Source: a virus. Taken from it: 64,000 nt of DNA. The position numbers and the translations under genes were made by a program. The notes under the pieces were generated by a model that ran no database searches, was not told where the DNA came from, and saw only the letters and a program-made list of their open reading frames with translations. Positions 1 through 6,652 of this stretch are shown one piece after another; the stretch's first letter is position 1; every line of letters begins with the position of its first letter. The stretch covers positions 1 to 64,000 of the IMG/VR virus record IMGVR_UViG_3300020406_000005. One strand, 5' to 3'.

Positions 1-66
1 TTCCTTAAGTAGCTGTGCCATTTCCTCTCTTATGATTTTCTCTAAAATTTTCTTGGTGATTTTCAT
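1..66 (-). CDS. virion-associated-type protein, N-terminal fragment
   Basis: The first 22 codons of a gene that runs off the left edge. It starts at the ATG at 64-66 and encodes MKITKKILEKIIREEMAQLL. This amphipathic start is nearly identical to that of the next gene (141-590), so the two are paralogous at least at the N-terminus. Similar short basic helical leaders occur on virion or prohead-associated proteins of T4-like phages; that role is inference. The rest of the protein is outside the window. Confidence 0.7.
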   Translation of the reverse strand, partial: MKITKKILEKIIREEMAQLLKE

Positions 67-140
67 GGGGTACCCTCTTTTATGTTTTGTACTCTTTAAT
101 TAGTTGCTTGTTGTTCATTTATCTACTCCGATCATAGATT

Positions 141-590
141 TCACCCGGTATAACCCGCCGAGGTACCAGTAGTCATATATCTTGTGGCTGATTCTATATC
201 TTTGAGATCCTCTATCATACTTAAAAGCTGTGATTTGTATTGATCACTAAGGCCGGCTTTCAATTTGGTCTTAAGCGCTGCCTGGATACTTTGAATAGCT
301 TGCATAATATGGGCCCGTTCCTTGGTAGGTGCACCGATATCTCCTGAAACTCGATGAGACCGTTTAATTGGGTTCGCTTTTTCTTTCTCCTCAGGGCTCA
401 TGCCCCCATCGCCTCTTCGCTTACGCATCAAATACAGCGCTTGGTCGACTTTCGCTTGATCATCGACGAATGGTGCTGGTTGATTGGGCACCCCGGCTGG
501 CAAGATCGACTGAGTTGGCTTTTTCTCTTGCACTAGCTTCTTGACTTCTTCTCTTATAATATTCTCTAAAATTTTCTTGGTAATTTTCAT
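141..590 (-). CDS. hypothetical protein with MKITKKILE leader, possibly virion-associated
   Basis: A 149-residue protein. Residues 1-20 form a basic/acidic amphipathic helix shared with the truncated neighbour at 1-66. A Pro/Gln-rich linker follows (about 25-42), then a charged middle and a helical C-terminal half (about 90-135) ending in a Gly/Thr/Ser-rich tail. No enzymatic motif is visible. The shared leader followed by unrelated bodies suggests a packaging or prohead-targeting segment, which is inference. A GCTATTTAAAG element lies about 23 bp upstream of the start and resembles elements before other presumed late genes in this window. Confidence 0.75.
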   Translation of the reverse strand: MKITKKILENIIREEVKKLVQEKKPTQSILPAGVPNQPAPFVDDQAKVDQALYLMRKRRGDGGMSPEEKEKANPIKRSHRVSGDIGAPTKERAHIMQAIQSIQAALKTKLKAGLSDQYKSQLLSMIEDLKDIESATRYMTTGTSAGYTG

Positions 591-659
591 GGGTGCTCTC
601 CTTTACACTCTTTAAATAGCTATGACCAATTGTATTATTCCAAAATCTCGAAAATTTCC

Positions 660-1120
660 AGCCGCGTTGAACGTGTATCTGCCCGCGCACATCTCCCTAC
701 ATGTAGGCGTAAGACTTACATTCGGCTACGTGTACGGGGGGAGGGGGGGTAGTAGTACCCTTACCTACATGTAAATATTTTATCTACATTTGTTTACTTT
801 TGCCTACATTTGTTTACATGTTAACATTTTAACTGTAAGTTTCTTGCCTACATCTGTATACATTAGGTACTGGTTACCTACATTGTCTTACTGGTGTGTA
901 TATGTCGTATGCTCTAAGTTGTTAATCTAATTAAGGTTACATTGTCCTACCTATACCTACACTGTGCTATGTTGTGAGTATATGTATTCTTTTATCTTTC
1001 TTCTCCTCACATGTTAATAAATGAACGCAAAAAAAAATAAAAATAATTTAAAAAAAATGAAAAAAACTTTAGATACATGTAGGTTTTTGTGCCGACAGCG
1101 TACACCTTTGCCTACATTTC
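660..1120. repeat. cluster of CCTACA sites, origin-like intergenic region
   Basis: No convincing gene lies between 591 and 1434. The stretch holds CCTACA or its complement at 696 (as the 12-bp palindrome CCTACATGTAGG, 696-707), 764, 803, 847, 877, 956, 1078 and 1111. Several belong to a longer degenerate unit, CCTACATnTGTnTAC. The segment also has a G-run (735-749) and A/T-rich tracts (1025-1070). Chance would give far fewer than one hexamer in this length. Iterated sites beside AT-rich DNA at a strand switch suggest a replication origin or a multi-operator region. Confidence 0.7.
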
Positions 1121-1148
1121 ATGACGTGTGGGTGCTCTAAGTATGCGG

Positions 1149-1211
1149 AATCATTAAAGTTCTTACGGGCACGTTTTGAAATTGAAGGTCGAGGGGATTT
1201 CTTTAATGATT
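1149..1211. repeat. 11-bp perfect inverted repeat
   Basis: AATCATTAAAG at 1149-1159 is matched by CTTTAATGATT at 1201-1211, with 41 bp between the arms. It lies between the CCTACA cluster and the plus-strand promoters. It could be an operator pair or the stem of a leader RNA. Confidence 0.6.
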
Positions 1212-1331
1212 ACAGGGGCTTGCACCCCATAAGTGGACTGCGGGCAAAAAAAATGTTATAATAAGGCATATGCAACGGAGACAAGAAAAAAAGTCAAGAC
1301 GAAAAAAAAGCAAAAAAACGAAAAAAAGTTC

Positions 1332-1360
1332 TTGACAGACGTTTTCGATTATGTTATAAT
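1332..1360 (+). promoter_or_regulatory. perfect consensus sigma70 promoter
   Basis: TTGACA (1332-1337), a 17-bp spacer, then TATAAT (1355-1360). It is correctly placed to transcribe the plus-strand genes from 1435. A second TATAAT at 1257-1262, with a 4/6 match (TGGACT) 17 bp upstream, may be a tandem promoter. Confidence 0.9.
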
Positions 1361-1434
1361 TACAGAGTAATTTGGCAATAAGGCTGGATTATTCAACACG
1401 ACGCGCCACGGCGCATAATATGGAAGGAGCCATC

Positions 1435-1671
1435 ATGGCTTTACGACGACAGAAGAGTAACATTGTTAACATCGGTTTCATGGTTCAGACTGAGGATGAG
1501 AAGGCTGGCATGACCATTGACCAGACCGTTCTCAACGGCAAGTCAGCCGTTGTATCATTCCGGCTCGTGAACGGCGGGCGCAAGTCTGCTGCGGTCAAGC
1601 TCGATCGCAATGCAATCGCGGACCTCCAAGAAGCCCTGACCGAGATTCTATCGGTCGAAGGTGACTTCTAG
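1435..1671 (+). CDS. small basic beta/alpha protein, family A copy 1
   Basis: A 78-residue protein starting at the ATG at 1435, preceded by GGAAGGAGC; a longer TTG-initiated frame from 1372 lacks such a site. The body reads as several beta strands followed by an amphipathic helix, with the conserved core GMTIDQTVLNG, SFRLVNG, KSAAVKLDR. The same core occurs in the minus-strand gene at 2877-3125, so this is one of two paralogs facing each other. It is driven by the strongest promoter in the window, suggesting abundant early expression. A small nucleic-acid-binding protein is possible, but nothing in the sequence proves it. Confidence 0.85.
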   Translation: MALRRQKSNIVNIGFMVQTEDEKAGMTIDQTVLNGKSAVVSFRLVNGGRKSAAVKLDRNAIADLQEALTEILSVEGDF

Positions 1672-1732
1672 TCCCCTCGGGGAAGGCGCAACTAGGGTGG
1701 ATGCTTCGGCGGAGCCTGCTTGTGCCTTCCCC
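1672..1732 (+). other. long hairpin after family A gene
   Basis: GGGGAAGGC near 1678 pairs with GCCTTCCCC ending near 1732, enclosing a smaller GC-rich hairpin (GCTTCGGCGGAGC). A pyrimidine-rich stretch follows (CCTTTCCCGTTTCTTTATTG). It could attenuate or terminate transcription between the two plus-strand genes, or stabilise the first message. Confidence 0.5.
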
Positions 1733-1784
1733 ACCTTTCCCGTTTCTTTATTGTTTTAAAATTTATTGTTGAATTGAGTATTAT

Positions 1785-2006
1785 ATGAATATAGTTGAAG
1801 TGAATTACAAGGGCGGCACGTTTATGTGTGAGCAAGATTCGGACCAAGCGCGGTTCTTACGACAAGCGCACTATGCGTGGCTTACCGGCCAGCATGGCCT
1901 TGAGCGTGATCTGTGGGCGCTGGCGCTTGCATCGGGCGATAGACCCACGACCACCGCTGATGAGATCTACATTCAAGATTGCTTGGAGGATAACTACTAT
2001 GTCTAG
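1785..2006 (+). CDS. hypothetical protein
   Basis: A 73-residue acidic protein, rich in Asp, Trp and Tyr, with no recognised motif. The second gene of the plus-strand cassette. Its ATG lacks a strong Shine-Dalgarno sequence; an internal ATG at 1824 is an alternative. Its last codons overlap the start of the tiny basic gene at 1999 by 8 bp, which suggests translational coupling. Confidence 0.6.
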   Translation: MNIVEVNYKGGTFMCEQDSDQARFLRQAHYAWLTGQHGLERDLWALALASGDRPTTTADEIYIQDCLEDNYYV

Positions 2007-2061
2007 GCGACCCAAGGCAAAAACAGTGAGCGCTGCTTGGTCCAAGACCAAGAAGAAATAA
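1999..2061 (+). CDS. 20-residue basic peptide
   Basis: A micro-ORF encoding MSRRPKAKTVSAAWSKTKKK, preceded by GGAGGA at a good distance. It overlaps the end of the previous gene. Its C-terminus matches that of the minus-strand peptide at 2524-2607 (pattern S-x-A-x-x-W-x-K-T-K-K-K). Two independent occurrences in the same cassette position make it likely real. The highly cationic composition suggests nucleic-acid contact. Confidence 0.65.
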   Translation: MSRRPKAKTVSAAWSKTKKK

Positions 2062-2072
2062 GCATACACCCA

Positions 2073-2339
2073 CCTACACCCGACTACATCCGTGGTCGGG
2101 TTTTCTTTTATCTTTTACACCTACATTTCCCTACATATCTCACTTTAACCCACAGGTAGGATAAAATGGGAGATCTAACTACCTCTGTACCACATTATCC
2201 TACCTGTAGGCGCCGACCCCACATATGCGACCTTTGCCTACATATGCTGCTCCTCCCTACATGTAGGTAAGTGTAGTCACAACGGATGTGTGACTTGCAC
2301 CTACATTTGCCTACACCGGCTACGGGCCTGGCGTGTAGG
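2073..2339. repeat. second CCTACA cluster between convergent cassettes
   Basis: CCTACA or TGTAGG occurs at 2073, 2120, 2130, 2205, 2237, 2256 (again as CCTACATGTAGG, 2256-2267), 2300, 2310 and 2334: nine sites in 267 bp. No gene fits 2062-2523. The cluster lies where plus-strand and minus-strand genes converge, so it is not a simple promoter region. Iteron-like protein binding is the simplest reading. Confidence 0.7.
2079..2108 (+). terminator. intrinsic terminator of plus-strand cassette
   Basis: CCCGAC (2079-2084) pairs with GTCGGG (2095-2100), followed directly by TTTTCTTTT. It ends the message carrying the genes at 1435-2061. Confidence 0.85.
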
Positions 2340-2443
2340 TCTTTTACTTACATCGCCCTACCTCTGCGATGCACCACCGTTAAAATTATTACGTTGACAG
2401 TAAAGCGCGTATATGTATTAAATCACCTTACCGTTGACTAACT

Positions 2444-2470
2444 AACGCTCAAGCTAACAAGCGTTTTTTT
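2444..2470 (+). terminator. hairpin with T-tract
   Basis: AACGCT (2444-2449) pairs with AGCGTT (2460-2465), followed by a T-run. Just beyond lie a 14-bp palindrome GTTATTATAATAAC (2482-2495) and the hairpin GGTTAG/CTAACC on the minus strand. These could separate convergent transcription. Confidence 0.65.
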
Positions 2471-2523
2471 ATTTTAACGTGGTTATTATAATAACGGTTA
2501 GTTAGCTAACCTTGATGCACCCG

Positions 2524-2607
2524 TTACTTTTTTTTCGTTTTTCTCCATAAACTAGCAACGGATTGATTTTTTGGTTTTCGAGTGGTGTTTGCTTTAGATC
2601 TCGTCAT
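2524..2607 (-). CDS. 27-residue basic peptide
   Basis: It begins at the ATG at 2605-2607, inside the end of the preceding gene, and encodes a Lys/Arg/Thr-rich peptide ending in SVASLWRKTKKK. The C-terminus matches the peptide at 1999-2061. There is no strong ribosome-binding site, so translation is probably coupled to the upstream gene. Judged real mainly from the paralogous twin. Confidence 0.55.
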   Translation of the reverse strand: MTRSKANTTRKPKNQSVASLWRKTKKK

Positions 2608-2779
2608 AGTCGTAGGCGCCCCCAACAAGAACAATTTTTCCATCAATATCTTCAGAGGGAATCCATCGCTGATCACCGTTCGACCATTGCACCAGGGTTT
2701 CTTTACCACCTCGTCGCTGTGCAATACATAAACCATTTTTGTGTTGAGAGTTTGTAACTCCCTTAGATTGAATCATCAT
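2594..2779 (-). CDS. small SH3-like hypothetical protein
   Basis: A 61-residue protein with the pattern seen in many small proteins here: an early 'NGLCIAQRRGGKETLVQWSNG' type strand-loop-strand, then W-I-P and a closing V-L-V strand. It resembles a minimal SH3-like barrel by eye. It lies downstream of family A copy 2 and overlaps the basic peptide gene by 14 bp. Confidence 0.6.
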   Translation of the reverse strand: MMIQSKGVTNSQHKNGLCIAQRRGGKETLVQWSNGDQRWIPSEDIDGKIVLVGGAYDYDEI

Positions 2780-2876
2780 TGATTGTACCTTATTTGATTA
2801 AGTTAACAAAATTTTAAAAAATCGGTTGTTTTCAGAAGACCAGGCACAACCGTAAGCCTGGCGACGAAGGAGAAAA

Positions 2877-3125
2877 CTATTCTTCCGTTGAGAGAACTTC
2901 GTTTACTGCTTCAAGCAGGTTGGTGAGAGCGAAGCGATCCAGCTTTACTGCGGCTGACTTTTGCTTGCCATTGATAAGTCGAATACTAACACCTTCTGAA
3001 GCGCCATTGACCAGAGTTTGATCAATGATCATCCCTGCTGCCTTTTGCTTTCCATTCGCTTCAGCGTTTGGGTTGTTGGTGATTGTGTATCCAAGGTTTT
3101 GAATGTTACTTACTACTCGCTTCAT
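2877..3125 (-). CDS. small beta/alpha protein, family A copy 2
   Basis: An 82-residue protein starting at the ATG at 3123-3125 (GAAAGGA upstream). The block GMIIDQTLVNG, SIRLINGKQ, KSAAVKLDR followed by a C-terminal helix aligns with the plus-strand protein at 1435-1671. It differs by an insertion near residues 15-25. The two paralogs head convergent cassettes on opposite strands. A hairpin (CCAGGC/GCCTGG, about 2841-2863) follows the gene. Confidence 0.85.
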   Translation of the reverse strand: MKRVVSNIQNLGYTITNNPNAEANGKQKAAGMIIDQTLVNGASEGVSIRLINGKQKSAAVKLDRFALTNLLEAVNEVLSTEE

Positions 3126-3195
3126 TTTGTTTGTCCTTTCAAAGACATCATTTAAAATTTGAGATGAAAGCCAATCCCTCATTCTCAATATATAC

Positions 3196-3224
3196 ATATT
3201 ATCAAATCATCATGGAAAAGTCAA
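3196..3224 (-). promoter_or_regulatory. sigma70 promoter of family A copy 2
   Basis: On the minus strand, TTGACT (3219-3224), a 17-bp spacer and TAATAT (3196-3201). Confidence 0.85.
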
Positions 3225-3255
3225 GAACTTTTTTAATGCTTTGTATCTTTTTATT

Positions 3256-3498
3256 TTAGTCCACCACGATCCAACCCATTCGCTCGCACACCTGTGCAAA
3301 AAATGAATCTGGATAGTTTTTATAATTTATATCTCGGCAAGTGGTCCCACCGTTCTCGCTTACAAAGCCAGCTGCGCCACCGTTGCCACCATTAGCCATG
3401 TTGATGTATTGCCACTTTACTTCTTCATACATTGAAGTATTCGATGCATTTGCTTGAAGGTTCTTAAAGTGTATCACCATTTGGTCAACTGTCTTCAA
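3256..3498 (-). CDS. hypothetical protein
   Basis: An 80-residue protein with a probable TTG start preceded by AAGGA. The middle is Gly/Asn-rich and the C-terminus reads AQVCERMGWIVVD. Single-gene unit with its own consensus promoter. No family recognised. Confidence 0.65.
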   Translation of the reverse strand: MKTVDQMVIHFKNLQANASNTSMYEEVKWQYINMANGGNGGAAGFVSENGGTTCRDINYKNYPDSFFAQVCERMGWIVVD

Positions 3499-3527
3499 TT
3501 TAATAATCCTTGATTGTTTATGTTACC

Positions 3528-3556
3528 ATTATACCCGACCGACTAGCGTTTGTCAA
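3528..3556 (-). promoter_or_regulatory. perfect consensus sigma70 promoter
   Basis: On the minus strand, TTGACA (3551-3556), 17 bp, TATAAT (3528-3533). It drives the gene at 3256-3498. Confidence 0.92.
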
Positions 3557-3597
3557 GTATTATTTTAGTCATTCCGCGAAAAAAATATTGCTTTTAT

Positions 3598-3903
3598 TTA
3601 GCGTTGTTTCATCGACTTCTTGACTTCTTTAAGCATCTTGATTAGCCCATCGACGTCGCCGCTATCCAAGTAAAACTCCAAAGGACGGATGTTGCCACCA
3701 TAGACCCCTGTGCCGTTCACTGTAAACGTGACCAATTCTGGCGAAGTTGTACACTCTTCTCCATGTTGGCTTGAAGTAATTGTAAATGGCCGCTGCAATC
3801 CCGTGTGAAAAAAGCGTTTCTCAACGCCATAAGCCCACGTCCTGGTGCGTACCGTGTTATAGGTGGTCTCATCTTTCGATACGTATAGATCATCGTTATT
3901 CAT
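3598..3903 (-). CDS. hypothetical protein
   Basis: A 101-residue protein from the ATG at 3901-3903 (AAGAGGA upstream); a 14-codon TTG extension is possible. Mostly beta-type sequence in the middle (TFTVNGTGVYGGNIRPLEFYL) with a basic helical C-terminus. No family recognised. It lies downstream of the candidate structured RNA at 3950-4165. Confidence 0.65.
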   Translation of the reverse strand: MNNDDLYVSKDETTYNTVRTRTWAYGVEKRFFHTGLQRPFTITSSQHGEECTTSPELVTFTVNGTGVYGGNIRPLEFYLDSGDVDGLIKMLKEVKKSMKQR

Positions 3904-3949
3904 TGTATTTAAAATCCTCTTAGTTAAATGTTTTATTGTACACAATCAC

Positions 3950-4165
3950 AAAAAAATGTTATGGGTTCCCAACTTCTCATAACTGGACATAGCCTACCCT
4001 GGGAATCACTCCCACGCTTACGCAACCACGCTATGACTAGCTCTGGTCTATGTCCCCCACGGGCTTGACACACAACTTACTAGCTCGTCCCGCTTTAAAA
4101 ACGCTCTCGCGTAGCTCGGTGCATATTCGGCTGTGTGTCTGATCTTGTTCTCACAAGAAAAAAAA
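3950..4165 (-). ncRNA. candidate structured RNA 1 (no ORF)
   Basis: A segment of about 215 bp without a plausible gene, more GC-rich than its flanks. Read on the minus strand it can form: TCTTGT-GAGA-ACAAGA (about 4143-4158, GNRA loop); GACACACA paired with TGTGTGTC (about 4139 with 4067); ACGC-GAGA-GCGT inside that; GGACATAG paired with CTATGTCC (about 4055 with 3985) enclosing GCTA-GTCA-TAGC and GGGA/TCCC hairpins; and a final GTTATG/CATAAC stem followed by a T-run at about 3951-3957, which looks like a terminator. Nested perfect helices with GNRA loops support a real RNA. It matches no RNA class I can identify by eye. Confidence 0.55.
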
Positions 4166-4183
4166 TACCGGCGATTGGAATCG

Positions 4184-4390
4184 TCAAAACCAATCAATAT
4201 CACGAGACTTCGGTCTCATGAAAAGTTCAAATGGTCCAAAGTGCAAAATACTATAAGGCGTTACTGTATCAATGGACCTCACAAAATTATACCTCTTAAA
4301 CGATAAGCCCCATTTGCTGGTGCGACCTAAGAAAGTTGCATATGGATATCGAAGCATCAACTTTCCCCCCAATGTACGCCAGAGCATCAT
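4184..4390 (-). CDS. hypothetical protein
   Basis: A 68-residue basic, aromatic-rich protein with no recognised motif. The start overlaps the stop of the upstream gene (ATGA), supporting translation as a pair. It ends just before candidate RNA 1. Confidence 0.55.
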   Translation of the reverse strand: MMLWRTLGGKLMLRYPYATFLGRTSKWGLSFKRYNFVRSIDTVTPYSILHFGPFELFMRPKSRDIDWF

Positions 4391-4725
4391 TTCAGCCCCA
4401 ACTTTTTTAGAAGGTCTTCTGCCTGATCAAAGCTCATGCCGACGTCATGAAACGCTTTTGGTGCTTTCTTCCTCTTGTTTGTTGGCGCTTCCGCTAACTC
4501 GGTAGTCTCTGCGCGGATCTCTTCGGCTGTCCACTTACCCTTTTCAAGGTCGTGACAAGTCAAAACCAAAGTCCGGGGTGGCAACTTGCTGCACTGTAAG
4601 TGCTTTGCTACAAGTTTCCTGCTCTCGGCACGAGAGACGTTGCCAGGAACTGTAAAGGCTCCGGACCACAGCGCGTGTTCGTTATTGGGATCATCAGCCA
4701 GTCGAAAGTGAATACGAGTTGTCAT
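4387..4725 (-). CDS. hypothetical protein
   Basis: A 112-residue protein with a beta-rich N-terminal half (TRIHFRLADDPNNEHALWSG), a central CHDLEKGKW segment and a Lys-rich helical C-terminus. No family recognised. First gene of a short operon with 4184-4390. Confidence 0.7.
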   Translation of the reverse strand: MTTRIHFRLADDPNNEHALWSGAFTVPGNVSRAESRKLVAKHLQCSKLPPRTLVLTCHDLEKGKWTAEEIRAETTELAEAPTNKRKKAPKAFHDVGMSFDQAEDLLKKLGLK

Positions 4726-4758
4726 AATTTTGAGCCTTTCCTCATTGTTTGTATATAT

Positions 4759-4787
4759 ATTATGTCAAAATTTTAACCAAAAGTCAA
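4759..4787 (-). promoter_or_regulatory. sigma70 promoter
   Basis: On the minus strand, TTGACT (4782-4787), 17 bp, CATAAT (4759-4764), upstream of the gene starting at 4725. Confidence 0.85.
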
Positions 4788-4804
4788 GAAAAAAATGACC
4801 TAAT

Positions 4805-5119
4805 TTACAAATTAATTTCGATCTTTCTTATGTCTGACGGGTCTCTCAAGGGTACTAGCCAATCAGCATGAACTCTAACTCTCTCCGACTTTGGATCTTT
4901 GCCGAAACAAATGACCTCGCAACAAAAATCGGATGGACCTACAGCACCACGGGTTTTCAAGTTTATTATTTTTACAATATAACCAACCTGCCCATGACCA
5001 TCGATACAGCCAATATTATCATCTGAGTTAGGTTCTGAGCCATTTTGATAGTGGTGATCCCATATCTGCACTAATTCGCCAGGACGCGGGGTCCAGTCTT
5101 TAACTTGCTTATTGCCCAT
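4805..5119 (-). CDS. SH3-like 'GELV' small protein
   Basis: A 104-residue protein. After a short leader it has RPGELVQIWDHH, VGYIVKIIN, a central strand CCEVICFG and a closing VRVHADWLVPL. This is the layout of the small barrel-like proteins multiplied at 14.8-21.2 kb. No enzymatic residues are visible. Follows the gene at 5129-5368 in the same operon. Confidence 0.65.
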   Translation of the reverse strand: MGNKQVKDWTPRPGELVQIWDHHYQNGSEPNSDDNIGCIDGHGQVGYIVKIINLKTRGAVGPSDFCCEVICFGKDPKSERVRVHADWLVPLRDPSDIRKIEINL

Positions 5120-5128
5120 CAAATTTTC

Positions 5129-5368
5129 TCACATAGGGTCACTGGAGTACGCATTAGCTGCCATTGTTCTCGATTCTTTGTCGGCTGACCACCAACGCCA
5201 CCCGAAGTGACAGTAACCCCACCGATCAGATAACCAATCGCTGATATCTTCCTCTTTAACGTTAACTGGCACCGTTACCAATTCTGGCAAGTCAACCTCT
5301 CCTGGTAACGGATTCCAATTTTCATCTGAAGTGTCCCATTTCACTTCAACAATTCTGTGTTCTTGCAC
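5129..5368 (-). CDS. hypothetical protein
   Basis: A 79-residue acidic, Trp-rich protein (SDWLSDRWGYCHFGWRWWS). It starts at GTG with AAAAAGG upstream and has its own consensus promoter. No family recognised. Confidence 0.65.
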   Translation of the reverse strand: MQEHRIVEVKWDTSDENWNPLPGEVDLPELVTVPVNVKEEDISDWLSDRWGYCHFGWRWWSADKESRTMAANAYSSDPM

Positions 5369-5399
5369 AATAAAACCTTTTTCAATTATTTATGTGTAC

Positions 5400-5428
5400 A
5401 TTATATCAGAACTTTGCGGCCTTGTCAA
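5400..5428 (-). promoter_or_regulatory. perfect consensus sigma70 promoter
   Basis: On the minus strand, TTGACA (5423-5428), 17 bp, TATAAT (5400-5405). Confidence 0.92.
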
Positions 5429-5448
5429 GAAAAAAATACCGCGAATTG

Positions 5449-5709
5449 TCAAACGACAATGGTGTCATGTCCTCGAATATACCGCAGCAAGCCAATATGG
5501 CAAGATGTAGTCTGTGACTGAAATCCATAACTGCCCCGTGCCGTGTAATCTCGAACAACTTTCTTTCCTGACTTTGTGGTGTCACCAATCTGGAGTTCAT
5601 AAGAATAAATTTTCTTACCATCGGTCCAGAAGCTACCTCTATGATTTTTTGCTGATTCGCCAAGAGCCCATGACGAAGCGACTTCGCTATTTGTCACTCT
5701 TTTACCCAT
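5449..5709 (-). CDS. hypothetical protein
   Basis: An 86-residue protein with beta-type sequence, WTDGKKIYSYELQIGDTT then VRDYTARGSYGFQS. Preferred over the overlapping frame at 5406-5663, which has no ribosome-binding context. No family recognised. Confidence 0.65.
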   Translation of the reverse strand: MGKRVTNSEVASSWALGESAKNHRGSFWTDGKKIYSYELQIGDTTKSGKKVVRDYTARGSYGFQSQTTSCHIGLLRYIRGHDTIVV

Positions 5710-5714
5710 ATATT

Positions 5715-5912
5715 TTACACCGTATTTGCACGAATTACCCCATCAGGTCCGCGCATCCTTTCTAGTCTAATTTTTACCATTTCCTCTACAACCTTTAATT
5801 TCATATCCGTTGCCATCGCTTTTAACGCTTTCTTTCTTTTATCATCATGAACATCAACTAGCTGGCTGGCTAGTCTTCTAACATTTGACATAGAAAAATT
5901 ATTTTGCTCCAT
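5715..5912 (-). CDS. hypothetical helical protein
   Basis: A 65-residue, mostly helical, highly charged protein from the ATG at 5910-5912 (GGAG eight bases upstream). A longer start at 5936 would overlap the previous gene. No motif recognised. Confidence 0.6.
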   Translation of the reverse strand: MEQNNFSMSNVRRLASQLVDVHDDKRKKALKAMATDMKLKVVEEMVKIRLERMRGPDGVIRANTV

Positions 5913-5928
5913 TGTTGTATCTCCATTT

Positions 5929-6198
5929 TTATCCATTATTGTGGTGTCCTACGTACATTGCTCCAGAGGAAACGGTGCAGTCTGCTGCATCTACTCGAAT
6001 CGGGTTCCTCTTAGATGTGTCAAGAAGTTTTAAATTTGCAAACAATTTCTTGTTTTTCAAATCTAGGTCAAGACCAACAATGCGTGCAGGAAAGGATCTA
6101 TCTCCCAAACTAACCAAAACTCGATCGCCGGTTTTAATATTATTCGGATTAAATTGATCATACAATCTTTGTATGTCTCTGTTAGACAAGTTAGTCAT
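5929..6198 (-). CDS. SH3-like 'TGDRV' small protein
   Basis: An 89-residue protein. After a helical start, KTGDRVLVSLGDRSFPARIVGLDLDL gives two adjacent beta strands like those of the barrel family in the main array. The start overlaps the stop of 6191-6373. Confidence 0.65.
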   Translation of the reverse strand: MTNLSNRDIQRLYDQFNPNNIKTGDRVLVSLGDRSFPARIVGLDLDLKNKKLFANLKLLDTSKRNPIRVDAADCTVSSGAMYVGHHNNG

Positions 6199-6373
6199 TT
6201 AATTCACCCTCCCAATCTTCGATTGCTGCCTCTCTTAGAAGCTCTGTAGGTTCATTATCATAACAAGCAAAGCCACGGAGTTCGAGATATTTGACTAGCT
6301 CATGCCGCGGCATCTGCTGGATTTCCTGTAGCGAAACATCAACAAAATTACCAGTATGTGTTTCTAGTAACAT
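6191..6373 (-). CDS. hypothetical protein
   Basis: A 60-residue acidic protein from the ATG at 6371-6373. It contains HELVKYLELRGFACYDNEPTE, which resembles a short SAP-like or helix-turn-helix motif (helix, turn, 'LRGF', second helix), but this is by eye. Placed after a tiny membrane protein gene. Confidence 0.6.
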   Translation of the reverse strand: MLLETHTGNFVDVSLQEIQQMPRHELVKYLELRGFACYDNEPTELLREAAIEDWEGELND

Positions 6374-6375
6374 AA

Positions 6376-6459
6376 TTACCCCCGATACCAATCAATCAAC
6401 ATTTGACCTGCAAGCAACCCAACCGCGATTGCTCCTGACGTAACCAAAAATTCAAACAT
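6376..6459 (-). CDS. 27-residue membrane peptide
   Basis: Encodes MFEFLVTSGAIAVGLLAGQM and seven more residues. AAGGAG lies seven bases before the ATG. One hydrophobic helix then a charged tail. One of a series of micro-membrane proteins in this phage. Confidence 0.65.
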   Translation of the reverse strand: MFEFLVTSGAIAVGLLAGQMLIDWYRG

Positions 6460-6484
6460 TTACTTACTCCTTTAAATTAAAATG

Positions 6485-6557
6485 TGCTGGTGGCAGGAAT
6501 CGAACCTACGACCTGATGATTACAAATCAACTGCTCTGCCATCTGAGCTACACCAGC
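6485..6557 (-). tRNA. tRNA-Thr (anticodon TGT)
   Basis: The minus strand gives a full cloverleaf: acceptor GCTGGTG/CACCAGC, D arm GCTCAGATGGCAGAGC, anticodon loop TTTGTAA and T arm with GGTTCGATTCC. It reads ACA codons. CCA is not encoded. Confidence 0.95.
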
Positions 6558-6562
6558 TAAAG

Positions 6563-6635
6563 CGCCCCAGGTAGGAGTCGAACCTACGACCTGCGGATTA
6601 GAAGTCCGATGCTCTATCCACTGAGCTACTGAGGC
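6563..6635 (-). tRNA. tRNA-Arg (anticodon TCT)
   Basis: Acceptor GCCTCAG pairs with CTGGGGC including one G-T pair. The anticodon loop CTTCTAA lies between CGGA-type stems and the T arm has GGTTCGACTCC. It reads AGA. CCA is not encoded. Only six bases separate it from tRNA-Thr. Confidence 0.95.
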
Positions 6636-6652
6636 TTAATGTTTATATAAAC

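Noticed and set aside
1828-1998. Long upstream extension of the 20-residue basic peptide
   Set aside because: The ATG at 1999 has GGAGGA at a good distance and matches the paralogous peptide; the extension is another frame of the 1785 gene.
3950-4165. tmRNA, RNase P or 6S RNA for the two structured segments
   Set aside because: The conserved cores of these RNAs are not present in either segment.
5406-5663. 85-residue frame overlapping 5449-5709
   Set aside because: Weaker start context, and it runs into the neighbouring promoter; the other frame has a more protein-like composition.
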